A DNA stretch of 64,000 nucleotides, taken from NCBI RefSeq assembly GCF_041435195.1, contig NZ_CP108106.1, forward strand, positions 682,001 through 746,000, in the 5' to 3' direction. This document shows, one piece after another, positions 42,480-51,041 of this stretch. The position numbers and the translations under genes were made by a program. Numbering within the stretch: the stretch's first letter is position 1; every line of letters begins with the position of its first letter. The notes beneath the pieces are model-generated. The model was given only the letters and a program-made list of their open reading frames with translations. It was not told where the DNA came from and ran no database searches. Source of the DNA: Streptomyces sp. NBC_00224 (GTDB taxonomy: Bacteria > Actinomycetota > Actinomycetes > Streptomycetales > Streptomycetaceae).

Positions 42480-42661
42480 CGTCATGACGCTGGCTACCGC
42501 GTCCGCTGGATCACCGCCGCGCGCTTGGTGAACGAGCTCGTCGAGGCCGCCGACGACAAGCAACTGGGCAAGACCATCGCACGCTACGGACGCACCGGCT
42601 CCTTGAGATCGACGGGCTCGGCTACCTCGAACTCGACTGTTGCGGCGGAAGCTCGTCCCTA
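42480..42661 (+). pseudogene. fragment of an IS21-type IstB helper ATPase
   Basis: GYRVRWITAARLVNELVE then AADDKQLGKTIARYGR, and after a frameshift LLEIDGLGYLELD, reproduce the middle of IstB-like ATP-binding proteins (usual form ITAARLVNELVEAADEKQLxKTIARYGRxDLLCIDELGYMELD), including the Walker B strand. Both ends are missing. Confidence 0.65.
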
Positions 42662-42666
42662 ATCAG

Positions 42667-42786
42667 ACCTACGACATAGACCCCGACCACGCCACCCGCA
42701 CCATCTGCCAGCGCGCCGGAGGCCCGCTCGACCGTACCGACTGGGACAAGTACCTCCCCCGTATCCCCTACCGCACCACCTGCTGA
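42667..42786 (+). pseudogene. C-terminal scrap of a WD40/NTPase signalling protein
   Basis: TYDIDPDHATRTICQRAG then GPLDRTDWDKYLPRIPYRTTC ends with TGA. The pattern DPD-x5-IC-x-RAGG-x-L-x4-W-x-x-YLP-x-x-PYR-x-x-C is the conserved end of large Streptomyces WD40-repeat proteins. No repeats precede it. Confidence 0.55.
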
Positions 42787-43016
42787 CCCACTCGCAAAAC
42801 AGACACCTCCCGTTAGTGGCCCCGAGAGTCGCCCCACGGACGTGTCAGCGAGTTGACTCATCCAAGAACTTCGTCACCAGTGATCGTTCTAGCGCACCGG
42901 TGTGACTGAGTGCTGCAGTCGGCCACTTAGCAGTTCAGTTGGCCGTTCTGGTGTGCTCAGCATTGATCTGCGCCATCGAGATCAGGGAATGAGGACGCCT
43001 CACCGGGCGACCGGGG

Positions 43017-43490
43017 CTACTCCAGCCACGCTCCCTCGCGCATGAGCACCCTGCCGCGCAGTTCCGGCTCGCCGCGCCAGGCGAGCACAGTCTTCGGCGC
43101 CACGCGTATATACAGAAAGGGGCCCTCCTCCGCACGTGGGTCCCACCCGAACTTCTCCGCGAACGCATCCGCGGCGTCCTGCGGCACTCCCCGGTCCGAG
43201 AAGCACTCTGCCTCCCCTTTCAGGAGCACCACATCGAAGGTGTCCGGCAATGCCAGGCGCACACGGGGCTCCTTTCGCACGTTACGCGCAGTCGCGAAGG
43301 TCTCGCCGGTGCACATCCACACGGCCAGCCCGTCCCACCAGAACCACAGCGGCACTTGATGCGGGCCGTGATCCGGATGAGCCGTCGATACCCATATATC
43401 CCGTTCTCCAACGAGCCGTTCAAGAGTGTCGCGCCTGCGCTCCTGCACATCACGACGAGCGATTTCCCTGGTCTGCATGAACGCCGACAC
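43017..43490 (-). CDS. pyridoxamine-phosphate-oxidase-fold (flavin/F420-type) protein
   Basis: The 157-residue product has the split-barrel pattern of the PNPOx-like family: RDIWVSTAHPDHGPHQVPLWFWWDG near 29-53, GETFATARNVRKEPRVRLALPD and a late FLYIRVAPKTVLAWRGEPELRGR. Such proteins bind FMN, F420 or heme; many reduce small quinones or act as F420-dependent reductases. The GTG at 43490 is used, but the ATG at 43478 (MQTREIARRD) is equally possible. It stands alone next to mobile debris. Confidence 0.78.
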   Translation of the reverse strand: MSAFMQTREIARRDVQERRRDTLERLVGERDIWVSTAHPDHGPHQVPLWFWWDGLAVWMCTGETFATARNVRKEPRVRLALPDTFDVVLLKGEAECFSDRGVPQDAADAFAEKFGWDPRAEEGPFLYIRVAPKTVLAWRGEPELRGRVLMREGAWLE

Positions 43491-43785
43491 TAATCAGCGG
43501 TTCCGAAGCGCGCATGAGTCGTTGGTCCTACTCTCAGCGACCGACAAGCCACTCAGCCCGCAGCTCGGGGGTGTGGCCAACTGCGAGGCTCAGGCCCACC
43601 AGCTGAAGGAACCGCCGTCCTCCACGAGGCCCTCCTCCAACACCTCCGCGAGGTGGACGCCCGCCGCCACTGACTGATTCGACATCGCCGGAGAACACCC
43701 ATGGCCAAGGGGCTTGGGGAGCGTCTGCGGCGCCGCAAGTCTGGGGCCCGCCGGCAGGCCGCCGGTGGTTCGGTCGCATGCAGGC
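43491..43785. other. intergenic region
   Basis: No gene recognised. A 31-codon minus-strand frame starting near 43684 (MSNQSVAAGVHLAEVLEEGL) has no ribosome site. Confidence 0.4.
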
Positions 43786-43815
43786 GGAAGACCCCGGAGC
43801 AGCCCGGGGTCTTCC
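43786..43815. terminator. terminator, 12-bp perfect stem
   Basis: GGAAGACCCCGG at 43786-43797 pairs with CCGGGGTCTTCC at 43804-43815, loop of 6. It sits 27 bases beyond the stop of the NDH-2-like gene on the minus strand. Confidence 0.82.
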
Positions 43816-43841
43816 GTATCGTGCGCAAGGTGGTACGTGCT

Positions 43842-45038
43842 TCAAGCCGCCACCCGCGCCGTCCCCTCCGACGCAACCCGGTCGGCCTCCACCCGCCGCC
43901 GTCGTACCGGAATGCCCAGCGTCGGGTTGGCGACACCCCAGGCCGCGCTCTTGCAGATCAACTCCTTGTAGCGGGCCGCGAAGCGGCCGGTCAGGGTGCG
44001 GTCCACCGCGCGGTCGTCGGCGGTGACGAACTGGATCAGGCCCTCCTTGCGGCCGAGCGAGATGCACTGGTTGAAGTAGTGCAGCGGGGTGCTCGTCAGC
44101 TTGCCGCCGGTCAGGCGGGCTGCGATGGAGTCCGCGGCCCGCCATGCCATGGGGGTGCCCGAGGCGCAGGACATACGCAGTGGCTTGTCGCCGGCGCCCA
44201 GGGCGTGACCGGCGTCGCCGATCGCGTACACGTCCGGGTGCGAGAGCGAGCGCATCGTCGCGTCGACCACGATTCGACCGGTGTCCGCGAGCTCAAGGCT
44301 GGTGGTCTTCGCCAGCGGGTGGACCGCGAAGCCCGTGGTCCAGACGGTGACGGCGGCCGGAATGGTCCGGCCGTCCGCGGTCGTGACCCGGTCCGCCTCG
44401 ACCGCACTCACCGCGGTGTTCTCGTACACCGTGATGCCGAGCCCGTCGGTGACCTTGCGCAGGTGCGCGCGGCCCTTCGGGGAGAGCCAGTCGCCCAGTT
44501 CGCCGCGCGCGGCGAGCGCGATGTCGAGGTCCGGGCGGGCCTCGGCCACCTCCGTGGCGAACTCCAGTCCGGTCAGACCGCCACCCACGACGAGGACCGT
44601 CTCGCCCTCGGCGAGAGCGGCCAGGCGCTCGCGCAGCCGGAGCGCGCCGGGGCGGCTCGCGATCTGGTGGGCGTGCTCGGTGACGCCCGGGACGCCGCCT
44701 GCGTTCCATGCGCTGCCGAGGGCATAGACGAGGGTGTCGTACGACAGTTGTTCCGAGCCGTCGGCGCTCTGTACGGCGACCGTCTTGCGGTCCACGTCGA
44801 TCGACGTGACCTTCGCGAGCTTGAGCTCGACCCCCGTTCCCGCGAACATCTCGCGCAGCGGGCGCGGCTTCAGCTCCTGGCCCACGGCCAGCTGGTGCAT
44901 CCGGACCCGCTCGACGAAGTCGGGTTCGGCGTTGACGAGGGTGATGGCGACGTCCTCGCGGCGCAGCCGCTTGGCGAGCCGGCCGGCCGCGATCGCTCCG
45001 GAGTAGCCGGCGCCGAGGACGATGATGCGGTGCTGCAT
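43842..45038 (-). CDS. type II NADH dehydrogenase-like FAD/NAD oxidoreductase
   Basis: The 398-residue protein has two dinucleotide-binding motifs, IIVLGAGYSGAIAAG near 5-19 (FAD) and VLVVGGGLTGLEFATE near 148-163 (NADH), plus the FAD-contact VYAIGDAGHALG near 269-280. This is the NDH-2/ferredoxin-reductase-like plan; family members move electrons from NADH to quinones or serve as carotenoid/redox enzymes. GCAGGA precedes the ATG. It lies 114 bases downstream of an ECF41-type sigma gene on the same strand; in many actinomycetes ECF41 factors control an adjacent redox gene of this kind. Confidence 0.84.
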   Translation of the reverse strand: MQHRIIVLGAGYSGAIAAGRLAKRLRREDVAITLVNAEPDFVERVRMHQLAVGQELKPRPLREMFAGTGVELKLAKVTSIDVDRKTVAVQSADGSEQLSYDTLVYALGSAWNAGGVPGVTEHAHQIASRPGALRLRERLAALAEGETVLVVGGGLTGLEFATEVAEARPDLDIALAARGELGDWLSPKGRAHLRKVTDGLGITVYENTAVSAVEADRVTTADGRTIPAAVTVWTTGFAVHPLAKTTSLELADTGRIVVDATMRSLSHPDVYAIGDAGHALGAGDKPLRMSCASGTPMAWRAADSIAARLTGGKLTSTPLHYFNQCISLGRKEGLIQFVTADDRAVDRTLTGRFAARYKELICKSAAWGVANPTLGIPVRRRRVEADRVASEGTARVAA

Positions 45039-45093
45039 TTTCCTGCTCCTGTCTGCGCGGGTCCGGCGCCTTCTGGCCCGGTCACGCCCCTTG

Positions 45094-45120
45094 AACCGGG
45101 CAGCCCGCGGATTCCTGACA
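45094..45120 (-). promoter_or_regulatory. possible ECF41-type promoter for the NDH-like gene
   Basis: On the minus strand TGTCAGG (45114-45120) and CGGTT (45094-45098) are 15 bases apart, resembling the ECF41 promoter pattern TGTCACA-N16-CGTC with one to two deviations. It lies 56 bases before the NDH start. The match is partial and should be treated as a candidate. Confidence 0.3.
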
Positions 45121-45152
45121 GGAGAGGAGTGCGACCTGCGTCACATGACGAC

Positions 45153-46163
45153 TCAGAGGGCTTCGGCCAGGACCGGAGTACCGAAATCGCCCGCGGCCCA
45201 GCGCTCCGTCGCGCGCTCCAGCTTGTCCGGGTTGACCTGGCTGCGGACCGCGACGATGCCCTCCGGCGTCCGCTCCAGGCACATGATGCCCAAGACCCGC
45301 CCGTCGACCACCGCGACGAGCGCGGGGCCGCCGTTGGCGGTGGCGGCGTAGAGGTCGGGCGAACCGCCGACCAGATCCCGCTTGGCCGGGGCCGGCTTGA
45401 ACATCCCGCGCAGGAACCTCGCCACCGCGAGTGCGCCCTCGACGGCGCTGGCCCGGGCCAGCGCCTTCCCGCCGCCGTCGCCGACCGCGATGGCGTCCGA
45501 GGTGAGCAGCCTGATCAGCGGCTCGGTCTCACCGCTGGTCGCCGCAGCGAGGAACTCCTCGACGATACGGCGCGCGGCCGCCTCGTCGATCTCGACCCGC
45601 GCCCCGCCGGCCGCCCTGCCAAAAGCCGCCCCATCAGCAGCACCCCCGCCGGAAGCCGCCCGCGCCCTGCCCTGCGCCACACGCTTCTTCGCACGATGGA
45701 AGATCTGCTGGCTGGCCGCCTCGCTGAGGTCCAGGATCTCGGCAATCTCCCGGTGGGAGTACGCGAACGCCTCGCGCAACACGTACACCGCACGCTCGTT
45801 GGGCGAGAGCCGCTCCAGAAGGACCAGCACCGCGTACGACACCGACTCGCGCTGCTCGGCCGTCTCCGCCGGGCCCAGCATCGGGTCCCCTTCGAGCAGC
45901 GGTTCGGGCAGCCACTGGCCGACGTAGGTCTCGCGGCGCGCACGGGCCGAAGTGAGCTGGTTGAGGCAGAGGTTGGTGAGCACCTTGGTCAGCCAGGCCT
46001 CGGGCACCTCGATGCGCTCGACATCGGCGGCCTGCCAGCGCAGATAGGTCTCCTGCACGGCGTCCTCCGCCTCGCTCGCCGAACCGAGCATGCGGTAGGC
46101 GATGGCCTCAAGGCGGAGCCTAGCCGCCTCGAACCGGTCCACGTCACTCAAGGTCAGGGCCAT
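45153..46163 (-). CDS. ECF41-type sigma factor with SnoaL-like C-terminal extension
   Basis: The 336-residue protein has sigma region 2 (FEAARLRLEAIAYRMLGSASEAEDAVQETYLRW), region 4 (LSPNERAVYVLREAFAYSHREIAEILDLSEAASQQIFHRAKKR) and a C-terminal NTF2/SnoaL-like domain (from about residue 190) typical of group ECF41 (SigJ-like). The AYRMLGS and YVLREAFAYSHREIA sequences are diagnostic. In this group the extension replaces a separate anti-sigma factor and modulates activity. The gene lies upstream of the NDH-like gene, its probable target. Confidence 0.9.
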   Translation of the reverse strand: MALTLSDVDRFEAARLRLEAIAYRMLGSASEAEDAVQETYLRWQAADVERIEVPEAWLTKVLTNLCLNQLTSARARRETYVGQWLPEPLLEGDPMLGPAETAEQRESVSYAVLVLLERLSPNERAVYVLREAFAYSHREIAEILDLSEAASQQIFHRAKKRVAQGRARAASGGGAADGAAFGRAAGGARVEIDEAAARRIVEEFLAAATSGETEPLIRLLTSDAIAVGDGGGKALARASAVEGALAVARFLRGMFKPAPAKRDLVGGSPDLYAATANGGPALVAVVDGRVLGIMCLERTPEGIVAVRSQVNPDKLERATERWAAGDFGTPVLAEAL

Positions 46164-46360
46164 GCCAAGATCTTACCGGCGGGATGATGCGCGGTTCCAC
46201 GGCCGTGCGAGCCGGGCGGCAGCGGCCTTTCCGTTGGACCGTGCCCTACGTGCTGAGGCGGGCGTTGAGCCGTGCATGGGGCGGGGTACGTGGAGTTGGC
46301 TTGTTCCGGATGGGCTGTGGGAGCTCTGGCAGCCGACTGAGTAGTTCTGACCCGAGGACA

Positions 46361-47188
46361 CTAGGGGCGGAGCATCTCCGTCATGGGCGACTGCGGCGGG
46401 ATCAGGCCCGGCAGCAGCCAGGGCTGGAAGAGACTCAGTGCCGCGAGCACGAGGAAGGCGGCCCCGACGACCTGCGAGAAGACGGGGCCCAGCCGCCAGA
46501 GCTTCTCCATGAAGATCACCACGGCCACCGCGGCCATCGCCAGGACGTTCATGACGCCCAGCGGGACGAGCACGACCATCAGCCCCCAGCAGCAGCCCAC
46601 GCAGTATGCCCCGTGGTACGCGCCGACCCGCAGATCGCGGGCCCGGGGCCGGAAGCCCGCGTAGCGCACGAGCTGGCCCATCGGGCTCCGGCAGTGCCGC
46701 AGGCAGAGGTCCTTCCACGGGCCGAACTGGTACAGCCCGGCGACCAGGAAGGCCCCGGCGCCGATCCAGCGCCCGGCACCCGGGTGCTTGTCCACCAGGG
46801 CCCCGGTCCCGGCGAGGAGCCCGTAGGCGATCAGGCCGAAGGCCGTCCAGGCCAGCAGGTACCCGCCGACGAACTGGGCGGTACGAGCCACCCGCACGAC
46901 TCCCGTGGGCGACTGGCGCCCGATGGCCCGCGCCCAGGTGAGGGCCACCGGGGCCACCGAGGGGAACATCATGGCGATCATCATGACCAGCCACAGCAGC
47001 AGGAACAGCGGGACGCCCATACCCATGGTTCCCGGCTCGACCCCCATGTCACGGGCCTGGTCGACCACCAGCACCCAGGCGAGGAGGGCGATCGACGCCA
47101 TCACTGACCAGGCGAACGCAAACTGCCGGGCCGACAGCAGATTTGCCGGACGCAGAGGGGGTGACAGAGCCTTCCGGTCGAGGCGCAC
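46361..47188 (-). CDS. DUF2182 integral membrane protein (predicted metal-binding)
   Basis: The 275-residue product has about seven membrane helices and the DUF2182 motifs MMIAMMFPSVAPVALTWAR near 69-87, CLRHCRSP near 161-168 and GAYCVGCCWGLMVVLVPLGVMN near 193-214, with Cys and His residues that probably bind a metal. The GTG at 47188 sits right against a GGAGG, so the start is uncertain; an internal ATG at 47101 would skip the first charged segment. It is divergent from a DUF1326 gene; the two families are frequent partners in actinobacteria and proteobacteria. Confidence 0.82.
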   Translation of the reverse strand: MRLDRKALSPPLRPANLLSARQFAFAWSVMASIALLAWVLVVDQARDMGVEPGTMGMGVPLFLLLWLVMMIAMMFPSVAPVALTWARAIGRQSPTGVVRVARTAQFVGGYLLAWTAFGLIAYGLLAGTGALVDKHPGAGRWIGAGAFLVAGLYQFGPWKDLCLRHCRSPMGQLVRYAGFRPRARDLRVGAYHGAYCVGCCWGLMVVLVPLGVMNVLAMAAVAVVIFMEKLWRLGPVFSQVVGAAFLVLAALSLFQPWLLPGLIPPQSPMTEMLRP

Positions 47189-47386
47189 ACCTCCAGCACA
47201 TCACGGCGGACGTGCGCGTGCGCGCGGGAACGCGTGTACGCGGAAAACACCTCCTCCGGGTGACCCCTGCGGTGGGACAATAGGGGTGGATACCCGTACG
47301 ACCCGGGCGTGGGCCGGCGATGGTTCCCGGGGTTCTGCCGTCCTCCCGAGACCGACGTCCCGGCACGGTCACGAGGAGGCAGGGAG

Positions 47387-48040
47387 ATGTCCGAGACGAC
47401 GGCGACCGTTCCCCGGTGGCACGCGGCGGGCGACTGGTTCGACACCTGCAAGTGCAATGTGCCCTGCCCCTGCTCGTTCGCGCAGCTGCCCACCCACGGC
47501 GATTGCGACGGCATCCTGGCCTGGCACATCCGCGCGGGCCGTTACGGTGACGTACGGCTGGACGGCCTGAACGTGCTGATGGTGGCCTCGTTTGTCGGCA
47601 ACATCTGGGCCGAGCACACGGACACGTACGCCGCGGTCTTCGTCGACGAGCGCGCCGACGACCCCCAGCGCGAGGCGCTTCAGATGATCTTCGGTGGGCA
47701 AGCGGGCAGTTGGCCCGCCGAGATGGTGAGCATGATGGGCGCCGAAATGCGCGGCATGGAGTTCGCCCCCATCGAGATCGAGGTCGCCGACGACCTCGCG
47801 AGTTGGCGGGCCGTGGTACCGGGCCGGGTCGAGGCGAGCGCGGTCGCGCTCACGGGACCCACGACCCCGGAGGGTGCACGCGTCCAGTCGACCAACCTGC
47901 CGGGTGCGGAGACCGGACCGGGCCAGGTCGCGACCTGGGGCCGCTCGACGGTGGACCGCGCCGACGCCCACGGCTTCCTTTGGAGCCGCGAAGGCCGGTC
48001 CAGCAAGCACATCACCTTCGACTGGACCGGGCCCGACTAG
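47387..48040 (+). CDS. DUF1326 protein
   Basis: The 217-residue protein opens with WHAAGDWFDTCKCNVPCPCSF (10-30), the Cys-rich signature of DUF1326 that is expected to bind a metal, and continues with DGILAWHIRAGRYGDVRLDGLNVLMV and a C-terminal FDWTGPD. GAGGAGGCAGGGAG precedes the ATG. Family function is unknown. The divergent DUF2182 membrane protein is its standard neighbour, and together they suggest a membrane-associated metal or redox handling pair. Confidence 0.85.
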   Translation: MSETTATVPRWHAAGDWFDTCKCNVPCPCSFAQLPTHGDCDGILAWHIRAGRYGDVRLDGLNVLMVASFVGNIWAEHTDTYAAVFVDERADDPQREALQMIFGGQAGSWPAEMVSMMGAEMRGMEFAPIEIEVADDLASWRAVVPGRVEASAVALTGPTTPEGARVQSTNLPGAETGPGQVATWGRSTVDRADAHGFLWSREGRSSKHITFDWTGPD

Positions 48041-48103
48041 CCAGGTCGTCAGGGCCCGGTTAACTGATCGACACTCTGATCTTGATCGCGTTAGCTTGGC
48101 GGC

Positions 48104-48688
48104 ATGCCCGAACTCCATACCGATCGTCTTCTGCTCCGCCGATGGCGGGAGTCCGACCTCGAACCGTGGGCGGCGATGAACGCCGATCCCGAAGTCCGTG
48201 CACACCTGGGCGAGTTGCTGACACGGGAGCAGAGCGATGCCGCGGTGACGCTCATGCAGGCCGAGTTCGACGAGCGAGGTTTTGGGTGGTGGGCGCTGGA
48301 AGCGCGGGAGACCGGCGAGTTCATCGGCCGTGCCGGCTTGGACGAGGTGGGCGAGGACATGCCGTTCACGGGTGTGGATATCGGGTGGCGGCTGACCCGT
48401 TCGGCGTGGGGTCACGGTTACGCCACTGAAGCCGCGCTGGCCTGCCTGGCCTTCGGCTTCGAGACCCTCGGGCTGTCGGAGGTCGTTGCGTCGACGACCG
48501 TCAACAACCTCCGTTCCCAGGCAGTGATGCGCCGGATCGGTATGACCCGGGACCCGGCCGACGACTTCGAGGATCCGAGCGTGCCCGATGGGCCACTGCG
48601 CCGGTGTGTGCTGTACCGAACCCTCCGCAAAGAGGCTCATGGCCTGCACCACTCGGCGGGACACGCCGAGTCCGACCCCGCGAGTTGA
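48104..48688 (+). CDS. GNAT N-acetyltransferase (RimJ/RimL-type), 3' end altered
   Basis: The 194-residue product has the RimL-like GNAT plan: [51 protein letters not shown] (the acetyl-CoA loop) and [18 protein letters not shown]. Such enzymes acetylate protein N-termini, antibiotics or small molecules. The last about 20 residues (after CVLYRTLRK) are unrelated to the family and are read from a resolvase fragment on the other strand that replaces the original end of the gene. The core is complete, so it may be active. Confidence 0.8.
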   Translation: MPELHTDRLLLRRWRESDLEPWAAMNADPEVRAHLGELLTREQSDAAVTLMQAEFDERGFGWWALEARETGEFIGRAGLDEVGEDMPFTGVDIGWRLTRSAWGHGYATEAALACLAFGFETLGLSEVVASTTVNNLRSQAVMRRIGMTRDPADDFEDPSVPDGPLRRCVLYRTLRKEAHGLHHSAGHAESDPAS

Positions 48689-48830
48689 CCCGGAACCTGG
48701 AGAGCACCTTCTTGCCGGACTCCTTGTCCGCGAAGATCATCCAGCACCCGGCGGCGGCGAGCGCGTCGAGCTGCCGTTCCAGCTTCCGGCCGCCGATGGA
48801 GACCCGGGCGTATCCGATTCTGAAGATCAC
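48675..48830 (-). pseudogene. N-terminal fragment of a serine recombinase (resolvase/invertase)
   Basis: [18 protein letters not shown] then [11 protein letters not shown] and FADKESGKK match the start of Tn3-type serine recombinases, with the catalytic Ser in YARVS. It runs out of similarity after about 50 residues, so only the beginning of the catalytic domain remains. Confidence 0.6.
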
Positions 48831-48900
48831 CGGGCGCCATCACCCTCCCCGCCTGGCCGCGACCTCGACCGGAACTCGTCAGGGGTGGCCTCTGGGTGGT

Positions 48901-48926
48901 TTAATAAATGAACGAGCATTTATTAA
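48901..48926. promoter_or_regulatory. 26-base AT-rich palindrome, TetR operator
   Basis: TTAATAAATG at 48901-48910 is the exact reverse complement of CATTTATTAA at 48917-48926, 6-base centre. It is the most AT-rich spot for kilobases and lies upstream of the TetR start at 48941, in good position for autorepression. Confidence 0.75.
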
Positions 48927-48940
48927 CGGACGGTGCGGTG

Positions 48941-49555
48941 ATGGGACGTCCCCGAGGGGTCGAGGATGCGGTGATTCTGCGTGCGGCGGCGCAGGTCATG
49001 GGCCGGGTGGGTCCCGCGGGTCTCACTTTGGCCGCCGTGGCGCGCGAGGTCGGGTTGGTACCGGCAACCCTGGTGCAGCGATTCGGTTCCAAGCATGGTC
49101 TGCTTCTGGCGCTCGCCGACCGGTCCGAGAAGGACGCGAGCGAGATGGCTGGGCGAGTGCGTCAGTCGCACGACTCGGCGCTCGGGGCCTTGGCGGCGCT
49201 GACGGTGGAGTCGGCGGCTGGGATGGCCACGCCGGAGAGCTTCGCCAATCATCTGGCGTTCTTGTGCATGGATCTCGGCGATCCGCAGCTCTACGAGCGT
49301 GCGCTGGCCATTCACCGTACTCAGAAGCGGGCGATCGAGGAGCTGCTGACGGAGGCGGCCGGTGCGGGCGAGCTCCGCGCCGGAACCGATGCCGCGGCGC
49401 TGGCCCGCACCGTACAGGCGATCATCGCTGGTGCGGGCCTGACCTGGGCACTCGAACGCGAAGGCACCCTTGAACAGCGGCTCCGGCAAGAGCTCGACGT
49501 CGTGCTGTCTCCTCACCTTCTGCCCCGACACAGCCACGACCTGGAGGAATCATGA
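48941..49555 (+). CDS. TetR-family regulator, first gene of a TetR-SDR operon
   Basis: From the ATG at 48941 the product has 204 residues, opening MGRPRGVEDAVILRAAAQVM as is usual for TetR, then a helix-turn-helix (GLTLAAVAREVGLVPATLVQRFGSKHGLLLALAD). An ATG at 48908 lies inside the palindromic operator and would add 11 unusual residues, so I prefer 48941. Its stop overlaps the SDR start by ATGA, coupling the two. It presumably represses its own operon through the palindrome. Confidence 0.83.
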   Translation: MGRPRGVEDAVILRAAAQVMGRVGPAGLTLAAVAREVGLVPATLVQRFGSKHGLLLALADRSEKDASEMAGRVRQSHDSALGALAALTVESAAGMATPESFANHLAFLCMDLGDPQLYERALAIHRTQKRAIEELLTEAAGAGELRAGTDAAALARTVQAIIAGAGLTWALEREGTLEQRLRQELDVVLSPHLLPRHSHDLEES

Positions 49556-50463
49556 CGACTGACGCACGCCCGCTGGCCGGAAAGGTGGCCCTGGTCGCCG
49601 GCGGTACCCGGGGCGGCGGACGGGGCATCGCCGTCGAGCTCGGCGCCGCCGGCGCGACGGTGTACGTCACCGGCCGCAGCAGCACCGGTGAGCGCTCCGA
49701 CCTGGACCGCCCGGAAACCATCGAGCAGACCGCCGAGAAGGTCACCGCCGCAGGCGGCCTGGGCATTCCCGTACGAACCGACCACAGCCGTCCCGACGAG
49801 GTCCAGGCACTCGTCGACAAGATCGCCGCCGAACAGGACGGACAGCTCGACATCCTGGTCAACTCCGTATGGGGCGGAGACCCGCTGACTGACTGGGAAA
49901 ACCCTTTGTGGGAGCAGGATCTGGACACCGGTCTACGGCTGCTGCGGCAGGCGGTGGAGACCCACGTCATCACCAGCCGGTTCGCGCTTCCCCTCATGGT
50001 CGCCCGCAAGAGCGGCCTGGTCGTCGAGGTCACCGACGGCAACACCGCCCGCTACCGCGGCTCGTTCTTCTACGACCTGGCGAAGTCCGCAGTCATCCGC
50101 CTCGCCGTCGCCCAGGCCGCCGAGCTCAAGCCCCATGGCATCGCGGCCGTGGCCATCACACCCGGCTTCCTACGCTCGGAGGCCCTGCTGGAACACTTCG
50201 GCGTCACCGAGGCCAACTGGCGCGACGGCGCGGCCCAGGACCCGAACTTCGCCCACTCCGAGACCCCGGCCTACCTCGGCCGGGCCGTCGCCGCACTGGC
50301 CGCCGACCCGGACATCATGGCCAAGACCGGACGGGCTCTGGCCACCTGGGGCCTGTACCAGGAGTACGGCTTCACCGATGCCGACGGCACACAACCGGAC
50401 TTCGCCGCTCACTGGGCCAAGAACCTGGAAGAGCAGTACGGACCCCTCGGAGACCCGCTGTAA
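49552..50463 (+). CDS. short-chain dehydrogenase/reductase
   Basis: The 303-residue protein has a Rossmann start VALVAGGTRGGGRGIA near 12-27, an unusual Gly-rich form of TGxxxGxG, an NxAG-type segment altered to LVNSVWGG, and the catalytic Y-x3-K in FFYDLAKSAV. It uses NAD(P)H to reduce carbonyls or the reverse. The sequence RYRGSFFYDLAKSA resembles an SDR subgroup common next to TetR genes in Streptomyces. It is co-translated with the TetR regulator, which suggests induction by its substrate. Confidence 0.83.
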   Translation: MTTDARPLAGKVALVAGGTRGGGRGIAVELGAAGATVYVTGRSSTGERSDLDRPETIEQTAEKVTAAGGLGIPVRTDHSRPDEVQALVDKIAAEQDGQLDILVNSVWGGDPLTDWENPLWEQDLDTGLRLLRQAVETHVITSRFALPLMVARKSGLVVEVTDGNTARYRGSFFYDLAKSAVIRLAVAQAAELKPHGIAAVAITPGFLRSEALLEHFGVTEANWRDGAAQDPNFAHSETPAYLGRAVAALAADPDIMAKTGRALATWGLYQEYGFTDADGTQPDFAAHWAKNLEEQYGPLGDPL

Positions 50464-50487
50464 CCCTGGTTGGCAAGGGCGAGGGAC

Positions 50488-50978
50488 AGGTGCCGGATGC
50501 CGCCGGATGCCTGCGTCGGCCTCGGCGACCGCGTCGATGATGCCGTGGCGCCGCGCGGCGGTCAGGTAATGGGTCGATCCGGGCCATGCCGGCGAGGCCC
50601 ACAGCAGTCGGCCGAACGGGTCGGTGAGGACCTGGCCGTTCATGCCGTGGTGTTGGTGTTTTCCGGAGTAGTACGGGTGTCAGGGGCGATCCGGTCGATC
50701 GGCAGCAGGGTGCCGTCCAGGATCACAACGGCTTTCGCCCGTACGGTCTTCATGGCCTCGGTCAGGGTCGGCGCGGCGGCGGCCAGAGCGTCGATCACCT
50801 CACGTATGTATCGGTACACGGTCACGACGCCGATGCCGAACCCGGCGGCAAGCCGCGTGTAGGTGTCCCCGCACCGCAGGTGGGCGAGGACGAGCAGGAC
50901 CTGCCGGCCGACAGGCAGCCGTCGCACCGGGTCCCGATGAAACCTCCAACACCTCACCGCCGCAGTCAGGTTGGAAAG
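50488..50978 (-). pseudogene. IS5-family transposase remnant
   Basis: Minus strand: LSNLTAAVRCWRFHRDPVRR and RLPVGRQVLLVLAHLRCGD followed by TYTRLAAGFGIGVVTVYRYIR and ILDGTLLPIDRIA (first DDE Asp region) match the DDE_4/HARBI-like IS5-group transposases of Streptomyces. After a frameshift it continues as HGMNGQVLTDPFGRLLWASPAW and RRHGIIDAVAEADAG. The C-terminal third with the last acidic residue is missing. Confidence 0.75.
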
Positions 50979-51041
50979 GCACCGTGCCCTCCTCGACCAG
51001 CGGCGAGCGACACGGCTCGCAGCGGGTTTCCCCCCAGGCAG

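Larger units (their letters stand above)
42236..43016. other. composite scar region
   Basis: Nearly 800 bases hold two abutting gene fragments (IstB-like, 42480-42661; WD40-protein tail, 42667-42786) followed by 230 bases without recognisable content. Confidence 0.5.

Noticed and set aside
42780..43016. Terminal inverted repeat of an insertion sequence near 42920-42950
   Set aside because: Only about 5 terminal bases pair (GGCCA...TGGCC), and no transposase or target-site duplication accompanies it.
43600..43690. 31-codon frame MSNQSVAAGVHLAEVLEEGL, possibly a modified-peptide precursor
   Set aside because: No ribosome site, no maturase genes (B/C/D, LanM or YcaO) nearby, and it lies in a fragment-rich spacer.
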